From Paraburkholderia mimosarum LMG 23256 = NBRC 106338 (GTDB taxonomy: Bacteria; Pseudomonadota; Gammaproteobacteria; Burkholderiales; Burkholderiaceae), in the NCBI RefSeq assembly GCF_000739815.1, contig NZ_BBJJ01000027.1:1-64000 (forward strand): DNA of 64,000 bases, written 5' to 3'. The notes under the pieces were generated by a model. That model searched no databases. It saw only the letters and a program-made list of their open reading frames with translations, and was not told the origin of the DNA. Positions 25,301 through 33,434 of this stretch are shown in pieces. Within the stretch, counting starts at the first letter, position 1. Each line of letters starts with the position of its first letter. The position numbers were made by a program, and so were the translations under genes.

Positions 25301-26443
25301 TCAAGGGCTCACCACAAGCGCCATCAGGCGATCGAGGTGGCCAAGCATCTGAAGGGCAAGGCCCCACTGCACGTACTGCGCATGGATGCCCTGTTTCTGG
25401 TTGGAAAATGTGAGGAAGCGGCTGTACTCGGTGGCTTCACCACCCTGGTACTCACCGTTCATGAAGTCGTCGAGCGTCTCGCTGATCCGCTCGTTGTTCT
25501 CCAGCACGAACGTGCAGCCCGAATACATCGGCCGCGCGTCATAGCCGTCGTCGAGCAACGGACGGTTTCCCGCCCGCCGAAGGAGCCGGTGCAGCGCCGC
25601 AAGCTCCACGCAGACCCGTTTCACAAGCGGTGTAGAACCCGTCTGCAGACGGCGCAGCTCGTTCTCCGACAGCACCTGATTGCGGGATCGGCGGCCCGGC
25701 ACCTTCGCGGGAGTGCGGATCTCGTCGGGGCATAGCTGCGGACGGAGCACGGACGGCAGGTACCGCTCCACCGTCTCCTTGTCGTCCCCGTAGAAGTCCA
25801 TCATCCATTGGCTGACGTCCTTATCGGTCGCGCTTTCGTCGCCCTCCCAGTGACGGCAGGCCGCCTCGCAGAGGAACCAGCCAGGCGTGCGGATGAGCAC
25901 GGTCTTGCCCGAGACGCGATCGACAAGATTGAAGAGCGTGTTCAAAAGCAGCGGATGCGCCTCCCGTAACGGCTGGGCCAGTGCACCGACCTCATGGACC
26001 CACTCGTTCTCCAGCTTCACGCCCAGATGCAGCGGGCCGCCTGCCTTGAAGTCATCGTGCTCGTACTGATGCTGGATGATGTCCATCACGGCGTTCGTGT
26101 CGCACAGGTCGAGGCCCAACGAAATGAAGCGAAGCGGCTGACGGATCTGCCGCTGCACCCATGCATAGAACGCCTGCTGGAACGCGTCGACCGGACTGGC
26201 CGGAGCGTCGACGTCAGCGGCGCGCAGGGGGCCGTGCCGGAACTGCTCGAGCACGGTTCCCTCCAGCTCCACGTCAGCACGCCACCGGATGGTGGCCTCG
26301 CGCGGCACATCGGGACTGAACTGCGGCAGCGTCAGAACACAATCGGAAGATCGATGTCGGGAAGCGGCAGCGCGTGGCGGTTGCCATGCCCCGCCGGCTG
26401 TTGCATCGACCGTTCGATCAGCGAATGAAGGATCGAACAGCAT
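25301..26443 (-). CDS. PRTRC system protein F
   Basis: A 380-residue protein of the PRTRC cassette, between protein C and protein B. Its recognisable core starts at LTLPQFSPDVP, about residue 38. ATG 26443 is the only good start near it (GAGG 7 nt upstream), so the first 35 residues are less certain. The sequence is mixed alpha/beta with RFISLGLDLCDTNAVMDI and a C-terminal helical region with FSNQKQGIHAQYVQWG. No catalytic motif is known for the family. Confidence 0.75.
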   Translation of the reverse strand: MLFDPSFADRTVDATAGGAWQPPRAAASRHRSSDCVLTLPQFSPDVPREATIRWRADVELEGTVLEQFRHGPLRAADVDAPASPVDAFQQAFYAWVQRQIRQPLRFISLGLDLCDTNAVMDIIQHQYEHDDFKAGGPLHLGVKLENEWVHEVGALAQPLREAHPLLLNTLFNLVDRVSGKTVLIRTPGWFLCEAACRHWEGDESATDKDVSQWMMDFYGDDKETVERYLPSVLRPQLCPDEIRTPAKVPGRRSRNQVLSENELRRLQTGSTPLVKRVCVELAALHRLLRRAGNRPLLDDGYDARPMYSGCTFVLENNERISETLDDFMNGEYQGGEATEYSRFLTFSNQKQGIHAQYVQWGLALQMLGHLDRLMALVVSP

Positions 26444-26464
26444 TGGCGAACCTCGTCGTCATAT

Positions 26465-26489
26465 AAAAAAACCGCCCTTTCGGGCGGTT
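26465..26489 (-). terminator. Terminator between PRTRC C and F
   Basis: Minus strand AACCGCCC/GGGCGGTT stem, GAAA loop, seven T residues. It lies 50 nt past the stop of protein C, so protein F onward may need read-through or its own promoter. Confidence 0.85.
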
Positions 26490-26542
26490 CCTGAGAGTTG
26501 AAGCCGCTCGCCGGATCGGCGAGGGCCTTGAGCAGGGTTTCC

Positions 26543-26761
26543 TTACGCATGGCCGCCCTTGGCACCGGCTGCGCGTACAAACTTGAAGGACGCCACCTCA
26601 CCGGCATACTCGGGGCCATCGACCGTTGCGGTCGTCAGCTCCGGGTACTGCGCCGAGTAGAGATCGCGTACCTGATCCGGCGTGAACGCCGGGCCGGGAT
26701 CAGGCAGACGCATGCCGTTGTAGGTGAACTCGCGGGTGAGCGTTGCGATTGCGATAGCCAT
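26543..26761 (-). CDS. PRTRC system protein C (ubiquitin-like)
   Basis: A 72-residue protein: TLTREFTYNGMRLPDPGP, then PDQVRDLYSAQYPELTTATV and EVASFKFVRAAGAKG. This is the beta-grasp layout of the prokaryotic Ub-like PRTRC_C family. The last residues (GAKGGHA) follow an aromatic strand, so any conjugation-type tail would need processing, consistent with the JAB partner (inference). Confidence 0.85.
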   Translation of the reverse strand: MAIAIATLTREFTYNGMRLPDPGPAFTPDQVRDLYSAQYPELTTATVDGPEYAGEVASFKFVRAAGAKGGHA

Positions 26762-26771
26762 GACGTTCCCC

Positions 26772-27245
26772 TCACAGAAGGCTCAGGAGATCGGTCTGGC
26801 CAGCATCGGCTGCTGCCGGTGCCAGGGTCGACGTAACGGTCGCGGGTTGCGGTTTGCCGCCGCCCTCTTCCGTCTGCTCCTCTTCGTCGCCTTCGTCGTT
26901 GCCGTCGGCCGTCGATGCGGGCGCGGGGAGCGCCGGCTTCGAGCCCTTCGACAACGCCTTCTGCGCCTTGCCCGCCTGCGACTTTTCAGCCGCCTGCAGA
27001 ATCTCGGTCGTGGCGCTCACCTGCTCCGCGAGGGAGCGGTGCGCGCCTTCGAACGTGCGCAGCGCATCGACAAAGCCCTCATCGAGCGCGGCCGGCGTTG
27101 CAGTCAGCACGAGCGGCTGACGCAGGGCAGTCTCTTTGGAGTCGCCACCCGGCATCACCACCACCGCCATCTGCTCACCGGCCATCTTGAGCGTGAGCGT
27201 GACCTTGCCGGTCTCGCGCACGAACGCTTCGAGTTGCTGGAACAT
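26772..27245 (-). CDS. PRTRC system protein E
   Basis: A 157-residue protein starting MFQQLEAFVRETGKVTLTLK at 27245 (GAGG upstream). The N-terminal 90 residues are ordered and include VVVMPGGDSKETALRQPLVL and TPAALDEGF. The C-terminal part is Lys/Ala/Glu rich and disordered, ending QTDLLSLL. Position between ParB and protein C fits PRTRC E. Function unknown. Confidence 0.78.
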   Translation of the reverse strand: MFQQLEAFVRETGKVTLTLKMAGEQMAVVVMPGGDSKETALRQPLVLTATPAALDEGFVDALRTFEGAHRSLAEQVSATTEILQAAEKSQAGKAQKALSKGSKPALPAPASTADGNDEGDEEEQTEEGGGKPQPATVTSTLAPAAADAGQTDLLSLL

Positions 27246-27264
27246 ATCGAACCTCACAAAAATG

Positions 27265-27288
27265 AAAAACGCCGCGCGAAAGGCGGCG
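27265..27288 (-). terminator. Hairpin after the parB 3' fragment
   Basis: Minus strand CGCCGCC-TTTCGCG-CGGCG followed by TTTTT, 35 nt after the stop at 27323. The stem is imperfect. Confidence 0.5.
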
Positions 27289-27322
27289 AAAAAAAGACAG
27301 GAGCCGCGGGCCGCGGCCAGCA

Positions 27323-28051
27323 TCAGAACTTGAGGACCTTCAGCACCTTGCCGCTGTAGTCGAATCCCTCGACCGACAGCAGGGCGTCGATGACTTCGGC
27401 CTTCGATTTCGCAAAGACCTTCTTGAAGTCGTCGCCCATCGCGGCGCGCAGCCCCAGTTCGTCGGCCACCACCTTCATCTCTGATTTCGTGATCAGCTCC
27501 AGAAACTCCTTGTCGAGTTTCCAGTGCTTCGCGAGATCGAGCTTGTGATGGCGGCACATCTGGACGAGATACGGCACGTCGACGCCCTGGATCGCGGACA
27601 TCGCGAGCGCCACGAGCAGCTTCACCTGCACGTCCGACTCCAGCGCTGCTGCCGCCGTGGCGGCCTTCGAGAAGTCGCCGACGGCGGGCTTGTCATCGAT
27701 GAGGCGCTCCCAGATCGTGTTGACCGGTTCCGCCGCTATGCTGCGTGCGTCGCCCGTCGCGACGACTGCGATCAGGTACTGACGCGCGAGCGCAACGTCG
27801 GCGCTGACCTCGCGCCGCAACGCCTTGCGCCAGAGCGCGACGCGGTACGTCTTGACGCGATCGGATTCCGCGACAACGGTTGCCTCGGGGTTGGCCGTCG
27901 TGGACGGCTTGCTGCCCTTCGCCGCACTCGCCGCAGTCGTCGCACTGGTCGCACTCGTCGCTTTGGAAGCGCCTGTGGCCGTTGCCGCTTTCGCCGCAGC
28001 CGTGTCAGGAGCCTTCTCGCTCTTGATGCGCGCCGCCACCTTCTTCAACAT
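27323..28051 (-). pseudogene. PRTRC ParB, C-terminal fragment
   Basis: A 242-codon frame beginning MLKKVAARIKSEKAPDT, followed by an Ala/Thr-rich linker, RVALWRKALRREVSADVALA and helical repeats to VLKVLKF. This is the C-terminal half of the PRTRC ParB family. It lost its 5' half to the 5.4-kb insertion between 28049 and 33434: removing the insert restores the uninterrupted reading CNMLKKVAARIK. The first ATG of the fragment is preserved, but no ribosome site lies in front of it, so expression is doubtful. Confidence 0.8.
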
Positions 28052-28080
28052 GAACTTATACCCTAACGGTACATAGTTCG
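28049..28080 (+). repeat. Left terminal inverted repeat of the GMT element
   Basis: CATGA at the tip, ACATAGTTCG at 28071-28080. Pairs with 33400-33434. Confidence 0.65.
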
Positions 28081-28133
28081 CGAGTGAGTGGCGAGGAATT
28101 CAGTTAGGGCGGTGTTTGAAGCATTAAAGCCTT

Positions 28134-28158
28134 GCGATGTATAAATACATCGTAACGC
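28134..28158. repeat. Subterminal palindrome, left end of the GMT element
   Basis: CGATGTAT-AA-ATACATCG followed by TAACGC. A similar GCGATG..ACATCGTA block lies in inverted orientation at 33294-33319. These are candidate recombinase-binding sites. Confidence 0.5.
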
Positions 28159-28250
28159 ACCGAAACTTCCAAGCACCGGCGACAAGGCTGGCGCTTTTCT
28201 ATTGCGTGATTCGTACGTTAGGGGACTTGGTGGCGTTCCCTTTGAGCATG

Positions 28251-28463
28251 TTATGCCCCGTGCGACGCCTCCCACTCCTTGCCATCATCAAGGATAGGAT
28301 GGGTATCACTCACCACAACAAGCGGCTTGCCACGATGGGCCAGCGCAAATCGCGATATCGCGCCAGCTTTCCCTTCCGGCATAGCTTGGCAGTCCGGACC
28401 TAGTGCCCCGACCCACACATACTTCCCGGATTCAATGCAGGCAAGGTAATAAGCCACACTCAT
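28251..28463 (-). CDS. Small cargo protein of the GMT element (70 aa)
   Basis: MSVAYYLACIESGKYVWVGA..., 70 residues, soluble. A strong AAGGAG site lies 7 nt before ATG 28463. The composition (ALGPDCQAMPEGKAG, KPLVVVSDTHPILDDGKEWE) differs from the plasmid backbone. It is the only gene of the element beyond the trio. No family recognised. Confidence 0.65.
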   Translation of the reverse strand: MSVAYYLACIESGKYVWVGALGPDCQAMPEGKAGAISRFALAHRGKPLVVVSDTHPILDDGKEWEASHGA

Positions 28464-28490
28464 GTTGTTCTCCTTTAATGTTTGCTTCGC

Positions 28491-29150
28491 CTATGCAAGC
28501 ACTTTTCGAATCGCCCGCGCGAACCCCACCTCAAACACTGTCCGGCCCCGCGCGTTGACGATTTCGCCGTGGCTGCCTTCCCGCAGTCCTCGTTCCTCGA
28601 GGTAGTGTTCCGATACGGCTTTCTGCAGGGCTTCGCGTTCCGACGGCGTGAACTGCGCGGCCATGGCAAGCGCCGTCACTGGCTGCGCGTGGGGCACGGC
28701 TGCGACGGTGGCGGCCAGTGGGCGCCGGTCCACGGTCACCTGGGCGTTGGCTTTCAGCACGTTAAGTTGCGCCTTGAGCTTGTCGCGCTCGGCGATGATG
28801 GCCTGCATGATGGATCGGATTGCCGGGTCCTCGATTCGCATCAGGTATTCGTGGCTCGCCAGCGTCTTTGGCGGCTTGGGGGCAGGCGGCCCGGCGTAGG
28901 TCGCCCACGCCTCGATGAGCGCGCGGTAATCGGCGGATGGGGCGTTGTAGAGGGCGCGGCCCTTCATGATGCCTTCGGCTTCGGCCAGGCGGCCGATGGC
29001 GGACAGCGAGAAGTCGCGCGAGCCCGCTTCATGCTGCCTGCGGCATAGCTCGTGCATCTTTGCCAGGCTTGCTCGCCGGTTCGAGCGTCCGCCCTTGGCG
29101 AGCAGCGACTCGAGCACGGCGTCCGGTTGGATGTCAGTCGCTCCATTCAT
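28491..29150 (-). CDS. gmtX: GmtX-like small protein of the mobile trio
   Basis: A 219-residue protein: an N-terminal helix-turn-helix-like region (SNRRASLAKMHELCRRQHE, FSLSAIGRLAEAEG), a central coiled coil (IIAERDKLKAQLNVLKANAQ) and a C-terminal helical tail. It overlaps gmtZ by ATGA. Size, order and HTH/coiled-coil layout match GmtX of gamma-mobile-trio systems, a presumed DNA-binding accessory factor of the recombinases. Confidence 0.68.
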   Translation of the reverse strand: MNGATDIQPDAVLESLLAKGGRSNRRASLAKMHELCRRQHEAGSRDFSLSAIGRLAEAEGIMKGRALYNAPSADYRALIEAWATYAGPPAPKPPKTLASHEYLMRIEDPAIRSIMQAIIAERDKLKAQLNVLKANAQVTVDRRPLAATVAAVPHAQPVTALAMAAQFTPSEREALQKAVSEHYLEERGLREGSHGEIVNARGRTVFEVGFARAIRKVLA

Positions 29151-31753
29151 ACTTCATCTCTCAGCAGGGACTGTCGTCCGGCGGGGAACGCCTGGACGTG
29201 ATTGGTCGTGGGCAGCAGCGAGGCAAGGTCCATGTCGAAGTGCTGGCTTAGGCTCACACCAGCGTCCATCAGCCGAATCACTTGGCGCTGGCCCAGCGCG
29301 GGATTCGGTGGGTCCATCTGCTGGGCAAGACGGCGCATGAAGGCGTTGCCCGCAAGCAATTGCTCGTCCTCGCTCATCAACATGAACACAGGCGGCAAGT
29401 CGTCGCGATAGAGCACGGCATCGAGCAACTGGCTGCGGCGGAACACTGCCTTACCGGGTTCAAGGTCGGAGTAGACCTCGACGTTTTCGCAGACGCCCGC
29501 AAGTTGTAGCAGCTCCGACTCCGTTTCCTCGAAGGCGACATGCACGTCGCCCACCATGCCGGCGGCCACCATCTGCGTACCGCTGCCCTGCTGGGCTTCG
29601 AGCACCGCCTTGCAACGTTCGATGAGACGCCAGCAGGCTACAAGGTCTTCAGCGAGATCGCTGAAGCGCTTCATGGCACCTTCCCAGACCCGCTCGGCCT
29701 GTTGGTAGGCGTCCAGTCGGGCGAAAGGCTGGCCGGACTCCTCAGCATCAGCCTTCTGTTTTTTCAGGTCCTGCACCATCTTCTCGCGGCCGAGACACGC
29801 ATTGCGCGCCTCATCGAAGTGGTAGGCAATGGTGTTGAAGTGCGCAGCAAGTGCCGGCAGGTGGTGCGGCTCGGTGACGAACCAGCGGCAGCGCACGCAA
29901 TTGCGACTTCCTCCGGGTACTGGGCCATATTTCGGATTCACCGATGAGGTCCCTTTGGCAATCACCGCTCCCCCGTTGTAACAGCCGCCCACCGACCCGT
30001 TGCCTTCGACCTCGCTGGTGTTGCCGCCGACTAGGCACATTCCGTGGTGCATCAGCATCCAGCCGGCCGGGTTGCGAGCGGCCGGATGCAGCGGGATGGC
30101 AGCCGCGAGGCTGGGCACACTGTTGCAGATGGCCTTTTTCAGGAGTTCCTCATGCTCGGTGTCGAGCAGGAAGTTCTGGATGCTCGCCTCCTTGTTCATC
30201 TCCAGCCGCTCCGCGGCGCCAAGCAGCACGTCGCGGATGTGCGACGCGCCGGGCTTGGTGTAGTACAAAGTCATCAGCAGGCGGCTGTGGCCGACCAGCT
30301 TTTGCAGCAACGGGAATGGCACCTGGCCTTCTAGTGCCAGCGCGGTGATAAGGGAGACACGCAGGCTGTGCAGCGGGAAGAGGGTCGTCGTTCCTTTGTT
30401 CCGTTTTTCTAGCGACGGGAGGAAACGAATCGGCGTACCTCTGCGATGCGTCTCGCCCCGGTCGGCGAGCCGCAGTTCCAGTGCTTCCAACAGGTAGAAC
30501 CATGGCGTGCCCAACATATTTTCGCTTGGCGGCAGATGACGCACGCCGTCTCGCGCCTCCGGCATCCGGAAGAGGAAGCAAGTGTCGGGGTAGCCTGCCA
30601 GTTGCACCTCGCTCTTTGCGGTCATGTGGCGGCCCTCCAGTTCCGTCCAGGACGCGCGCCGCTCGATGGGGTTGTACTTCTCCTGCCAATTGCGCAGCTT
30701 TTCCAGCCAGTAGAAGACATCCTGATGCATCGGCCCACCGGAGGACCACGGCAGGACGTAGCCCTTGTCGGCTCCAGACTGGGCGATGTCGGCGGTCTTG
30801 TTGGTGTTGATGTAGAGCACGGTCGAGACGGACTCGCCATCGGCGAACGGGACGCTGCGGCGAAACACGCCCTGTTGCAGCGGCCTCCGCTCGCTGCGCT
30901 GCATGAGCCGGCTCGAATTCAAAGTCCAATTCCCCACCGCGTAGCGCCAGCAGTCGGCTTCGCCCGAGTCCAGCATGCGGACCTGGAAGCTGCGCAGCGG
31001 CAAGATGAGTTTTACGAGCAGGGCCACCCAGCGGACCGGGCTCCACATCTGCAGCACCTGCCTGCCGCGATAAAGCTTGCGGACCCGCCACACACAGTCC
31101 GGGTCGTTCTGGTCAATCTGGTCTTCGGTCACCTCGAACCAGTCGGTGGGGGAGTTTCCCCCGCGCTGTCCGATGTCGCTCCCCAGCGCGCTCTGCGCCC
31201 AGTGCCAGTCGCGGAAGTGCGGCCCCGCAGCGAGCATCTGGCGCAGTTCGTCAATGTAGCCGTAGGGCAGCGGCGAATGCACGCTCTCGTCGCGCTTGGG
31301 CAAACCGTGCTTGGTCATCTTGGGCACGGGATTGTGGAAGGCCGGCGAAACGACTCGTAGGCCGCCGGCGTCGGCTGCGCTGAACTCGCGCAGCAGCACG
31401 AAGCGCAGGAAGGCGTGGACGCAGTTGTTGTACTCGATCCCCGATATCGAATCGGGACAGGCTGATTGGTAAAAGTCAGGCAGGACCGTGGTGCGCGCCA
31501 GGAACACCACCGGGTCGAGCGGCAACTCCTGCTCGATGAGATAGCGCTCAAGGAAGGCCACCAATGCAGCGAGCCTCACGTTGAGACCGCTCGTTTCGCC
31601 TTTCAGCCACTCCACCGCCAGGGCACGCCAGGCGGCAAGCTGCGGGTAGCTCTGCTCGACCCAGGCGAGGGAGGTATCCCTTGCGCGCGCACCCTTCTTC
31701 TTTTGCGGGGAAGTGGCAGAAGCGGCCGCAGTCGTCGTCTTCTTTTTTTCCAT
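29147..31753 (-). CDS. gmtZ: GmtZ-like large integrase (VPA1269 family)
   Basis: An 868-residue protein. After a Lys/Thr-rich leader come SAM-like helices and then a tyrosine-recombinase catalytic region with FPLHSLRVSLITALALEG, LQKLVGHSRLLMTLYYTKPG (H-x2-R, LVGH, catalytic Tyr). The C-terminal 300 residues hold a zinc-like GGSRNCVRCRWFVTEPHHLP segment and long helices. This matches the VPA1269/GmtZ family. It starts 9 nt after gmtY. Confidence 0.75.
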   Translation of the reverse strand: MEKKKTTTAAASATSPQKKKGARARDTSLAWVEQSYPQLAAWRALAVEWLKGETSGLNVRLAALVAFLERYLIEQELPLDPVVFLARTTVLPDFYQSACPDSISGIEYNNCVHAFLRFVLLREFSAADAGGLRVVSPAFHNPVPKMTKHGLPKRDESVHSPLPYGYIDELRQMLAAGPHFRDWHWAQSALGSDIGQRGGNSPTDWFEVTEDQIDQNDPDCVWRVRKLYRGRQVLQMWSPVRWVALLVKLILPLRSFQVRMLDSGEADCWRYAVGNWTLNSSRLMQRSERRPLQQGVFRRSVPFADGESVSTVLYINTNKTADIAQSGADKGYVLPWSSGGPMHQDVFYWLEKLRNWQEKYNPIERRASWTELEGRHMTAKSEVQLAGYPDTCFLFRMPEARDGVRHLPPSENMLGTPWFYLLEALELRLADRGETHRRGTPIRFLPSLEKRNKGTTTLFPLHSLRVSLITALALEGQVPFPLLQKLVGHSRLLMTLYYTKPGASHIRDVLLGAAERLEMNKEASIQNFLLDTEHEELLKKAICNSVPSLAAAIPLHPAARNPAGWMLMHHGMCLVGGNTSEVEGNGSVGGCYNGGAVIAKGTSSVNPKYGPVPGGSRNCVRCRWFVTEPHHLPALAAHFNTIAYHFDEARNACLGREKMVQDLKKQKADAEESGQPFARLDAYQQAERVWEGAMKRFSDLAEDLVACWRLIERCKAVLEAQQGSGTQMVAAGMVGDVHVAFEETESELLQLAGVCENVEVYSDLEPGKAVFRRSQLLDAVLYRDDLPPVFMLMSEDEQLLAGNAFMRRLAQQMDPPNPALGQRQVIRLMDAGVSLSQHFDMDLASLLPTTNHVQAFPAGRQSLLRDEV

Positions 31754-31762
31754 GAGGATTCC

Positions 31763-33163
31763 CTAGTGGTTGAGTTCGATTCCGGGCAGCAGCAGTCTTA
31801 TCGCGGGTTGTGGGCCGGCGTACTTGTCCCGCAGCCGCTGCGCAGCCGCTTCAAGCGTTGCCAGAATCTCGCGGGTATTCGCCCGTGTGTACACCTCCTG
31901 GCTTTCCAGCGAGGCGTGATGCATGAAGCGGCGGATGAACGGCTTGTCGACGCCGGCGTTGCGCAGTCGCCGGCCATAGGCGTGGCGGTGACCGTGCGGC
32001 GTCGTGCCCAGAGCCTTGCCGACCGTGAGCCCAATGCGCTCGCACGCAGCAGCATGCGCCTTGTTGTACTGAGTGAGCGTGTACATGGCGCCGACGGGCT
32101 CGCCGTTCAGGTTGATGAAGGCGAAGGGGTGCCCACGCTCGACGCATGCCACCTGTTGGAGATAGCGGTGCCAAATGTGCAGGAACCATTCGCCATACTC
32201 CGGCAGGAACCAGTACGCCTGTTTGTAATACTCGGCGTCGTGCATGCCGCCTTTCCAGCCAGCGTGCCGTCGATCCATTAGATCGGTGCGTGGCACGAGG
32301 CCGAACTGGAGGGCGAGATACTCCGCTCGGTTGCCTTTACGCGTGCGTCCAAGCTTGTCACGCCAATCGGCAGGCGCGGCACCGTAGCTCGGATGATGGA
32401 TCAGAACCTTGGCCTGCCTCGGATTGGCCGGGTCCGGGAACACGTCGTGGATGAAGAGATGGAAGGGTTCGGATTCTCGGAAGCCCGCCCCGTGCAGTAG
32501 CAATGTGATGAGCATGCCCCGAAAGTCATAACGTCCCCGCGTGCAGAATCCCTTGACCAGCAGTTCCTCAAAGCGCTCCTCGGGGAAGGCCGGCGGATCA
32601 CCTTTCTCGACCTTGGGAGCGCGCCGGCTTCGCACGCGGTACGCAGTCTCGCCTGAGGATGAGTTCGCCACCCATGTATGTCCAAGGAACGCCTTGCTGC
32701 GTCGATACTGGTAAGCAGCCTCATCGGTCTGCCGGTCGAAAGCTCCGCCTGCATAGCGAGGATTCACCGTGGCAGTCCCAGGGCGCGTTTCCCCGAGCCA
32801 ATCGAAGAAGTCGGACAGATGCGTGATGATGTGTGACGCATCTCGCGGCGAGCGTGGCGCCCAGCACAAGCCACTCGGGTCAAGGCCAGTGACACGATCA
32901 AACGTGCCGGTGTAAAGCCTCTGGGCGAAGTTCTGGAAAAGGCGGTAAGTGTCGCGCTCAGTGGGATTGGATTGCAGGTATTCGAGAAACATCCGGACGG
33001 ACCGAGTTACCTTGGTCATCCACGCCAAGCTGCGGTCGTGACCACGAAAGAGGTAGTAGTCAAGCAGCGGTTCCAAGATACCCGCTGGCGTCAGCACCAC
33101 CGGAAGCTCCGAGTACACGCCTGTGGAGTCGGTATGTATGCGCGCCTTGACCGTCACAAACAT
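31763..33163 (-). CDS. gmtY: GmtY-like tyrosine recombinase
   Basis: A 466-residue recombinase. The catalytic region reads LLLHGAGFRESEP (Arg I), TPHGHRHAYGRRLRNAG (HxxR) and FMHHASLESQEVYTRAN (H..Y), with the nucleophile Tyr near the end. An N-terminal SAM-like DNA-binding domain precedes it. First gene of the gmtY-Z-X operon. The 240 bp between its start and the element end would hold the promoter. Confidence 0.75.
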   Translation of the reverse strand: MFVTVKARIHTDSTGVYSELPVVLTPAGILEPLLDYYLFRGHDRSLAWMTKVTRSVRMFLEYLQSNPTERDTYRLFQNFAQRLYTGTFDRVTGLDPSGLCWAPRSPRDASHIITHLSDFFDWLGETRPGTATVNPRYAGGAFDRQTDEAAYQYRRSKAFLGHTWVANSSSGETAYRVRSRRAPKVEKGDPPAFPEERFEELLVKGFCTRGRYDFRGMLITLLLHGAGFRESEPFHLFIHDVFPDPANPRQAKVLIHHPSYGAAPADWRDKLGRTRKGNRAEYLALQFGLVPRTDLMDRRHAGWKGGMHDAEYYKQAYWFLPEYGEWFLHIWHRYLQQVACVERGHPFAFINLNGEPVGAMYTLTQYNKAHAAACERIGLTVGKALGTTPHGHRHAYGRRLRNAGVDKPFIRRFMHHASLESQEVYTRANTREILATLEAAAQRLRDKYAGPQPAIRLLLPGIELNH

Positions 33164-33293
33164 GCGAGGCGGCTGGTCAGCAGGTTGGATAAAGCGACTT
33201 CGCAGGACGGGCCACCAGGAGCATCAACGGCACGTAGGGTCACGTCTACATTTGCGGGTCTGCGCAAGCCAGTCTCGGCGTACATAAAAAGCC

Positions 33294-33319
33294 GCGCATT
33301 GTACATACGATGTCATCGC
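33294..33319. repeat. Subterminal repeat, right end of the GMT element
   Basis: The minus strand reads GCGATGACATCGTATGTACA, resembling the left subterminal palindrome at 28134. Confidence 0.45.
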
Positions 33320-33346
33320 ACGGTATAGCTTCAATATCTGTAGGGC

Positions 33347-33373
33347 AAAAAAACACCCCTTCGAGAGGCGTGT
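33347..33373 (-). terminator. Terminator just inside the parB-proximal end of the element
   Basis: Minus strand ACACGCCT-CTCGAA-GGGGTGT with a seven-T run (one mismatch in the stem). It would stop transcription entering from the parB promoter, shielding the element and cutting off downstream PRTRC genes. Confidence 0.6.
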
Positions 33374-33399
33374 CGGAAACAGATTCGGCTCATCGCCAC

Positions 33400-33434
33400 C
33401 GAACTATGTATTCTTCGGTGGGGGGAATATCATG
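33400..33434 (-). repeat. Right terminal inverted repeat of the GMT element
   Basis: On the minus strand CATGATATTCC..., with TACATAGTTCG 20 nt inward. Pairs with 28049-28080. Confidence 0.65.

Larger units (their letters stand above)
28049..33434 (-). mobile_element. Gamma-mobile-trio (GMT) type element inserted in PRTRC parB
   Basis: About 5.38 kb bounded by CATG on both sides (28049-28052 and 33431-33434), a probable 4-bp target duplication. The ends share CATGA and, 17-20 nt inward, TACATAGTTCG in inverted orientation. It carries a tyrosine-recombinase-type protein (GmtY-like), a large VPA1269-type integrase (GmtZ-like), a small partner (GmtX-like) and one 70-residue cargo gene. The insertion splits parB in codon register. 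Known GMT islands in gammaproteobacteria carry long defence or toxin cargo; this one is nearly minimal. Confidence 0.8.

Noticed and set aside
26332..26550. 72-codon frame between PRTRC C and F
   Set aside because: It reads straight through a strong intrinsic terminator and overlaps the start of protein F.
28137..28403. 88-codon plus-strand frame in the GMT element
   Set aside because: Overlaps the well-supported 70-residue cargo gene on the other strand and begins inside the subterminal palindrome.
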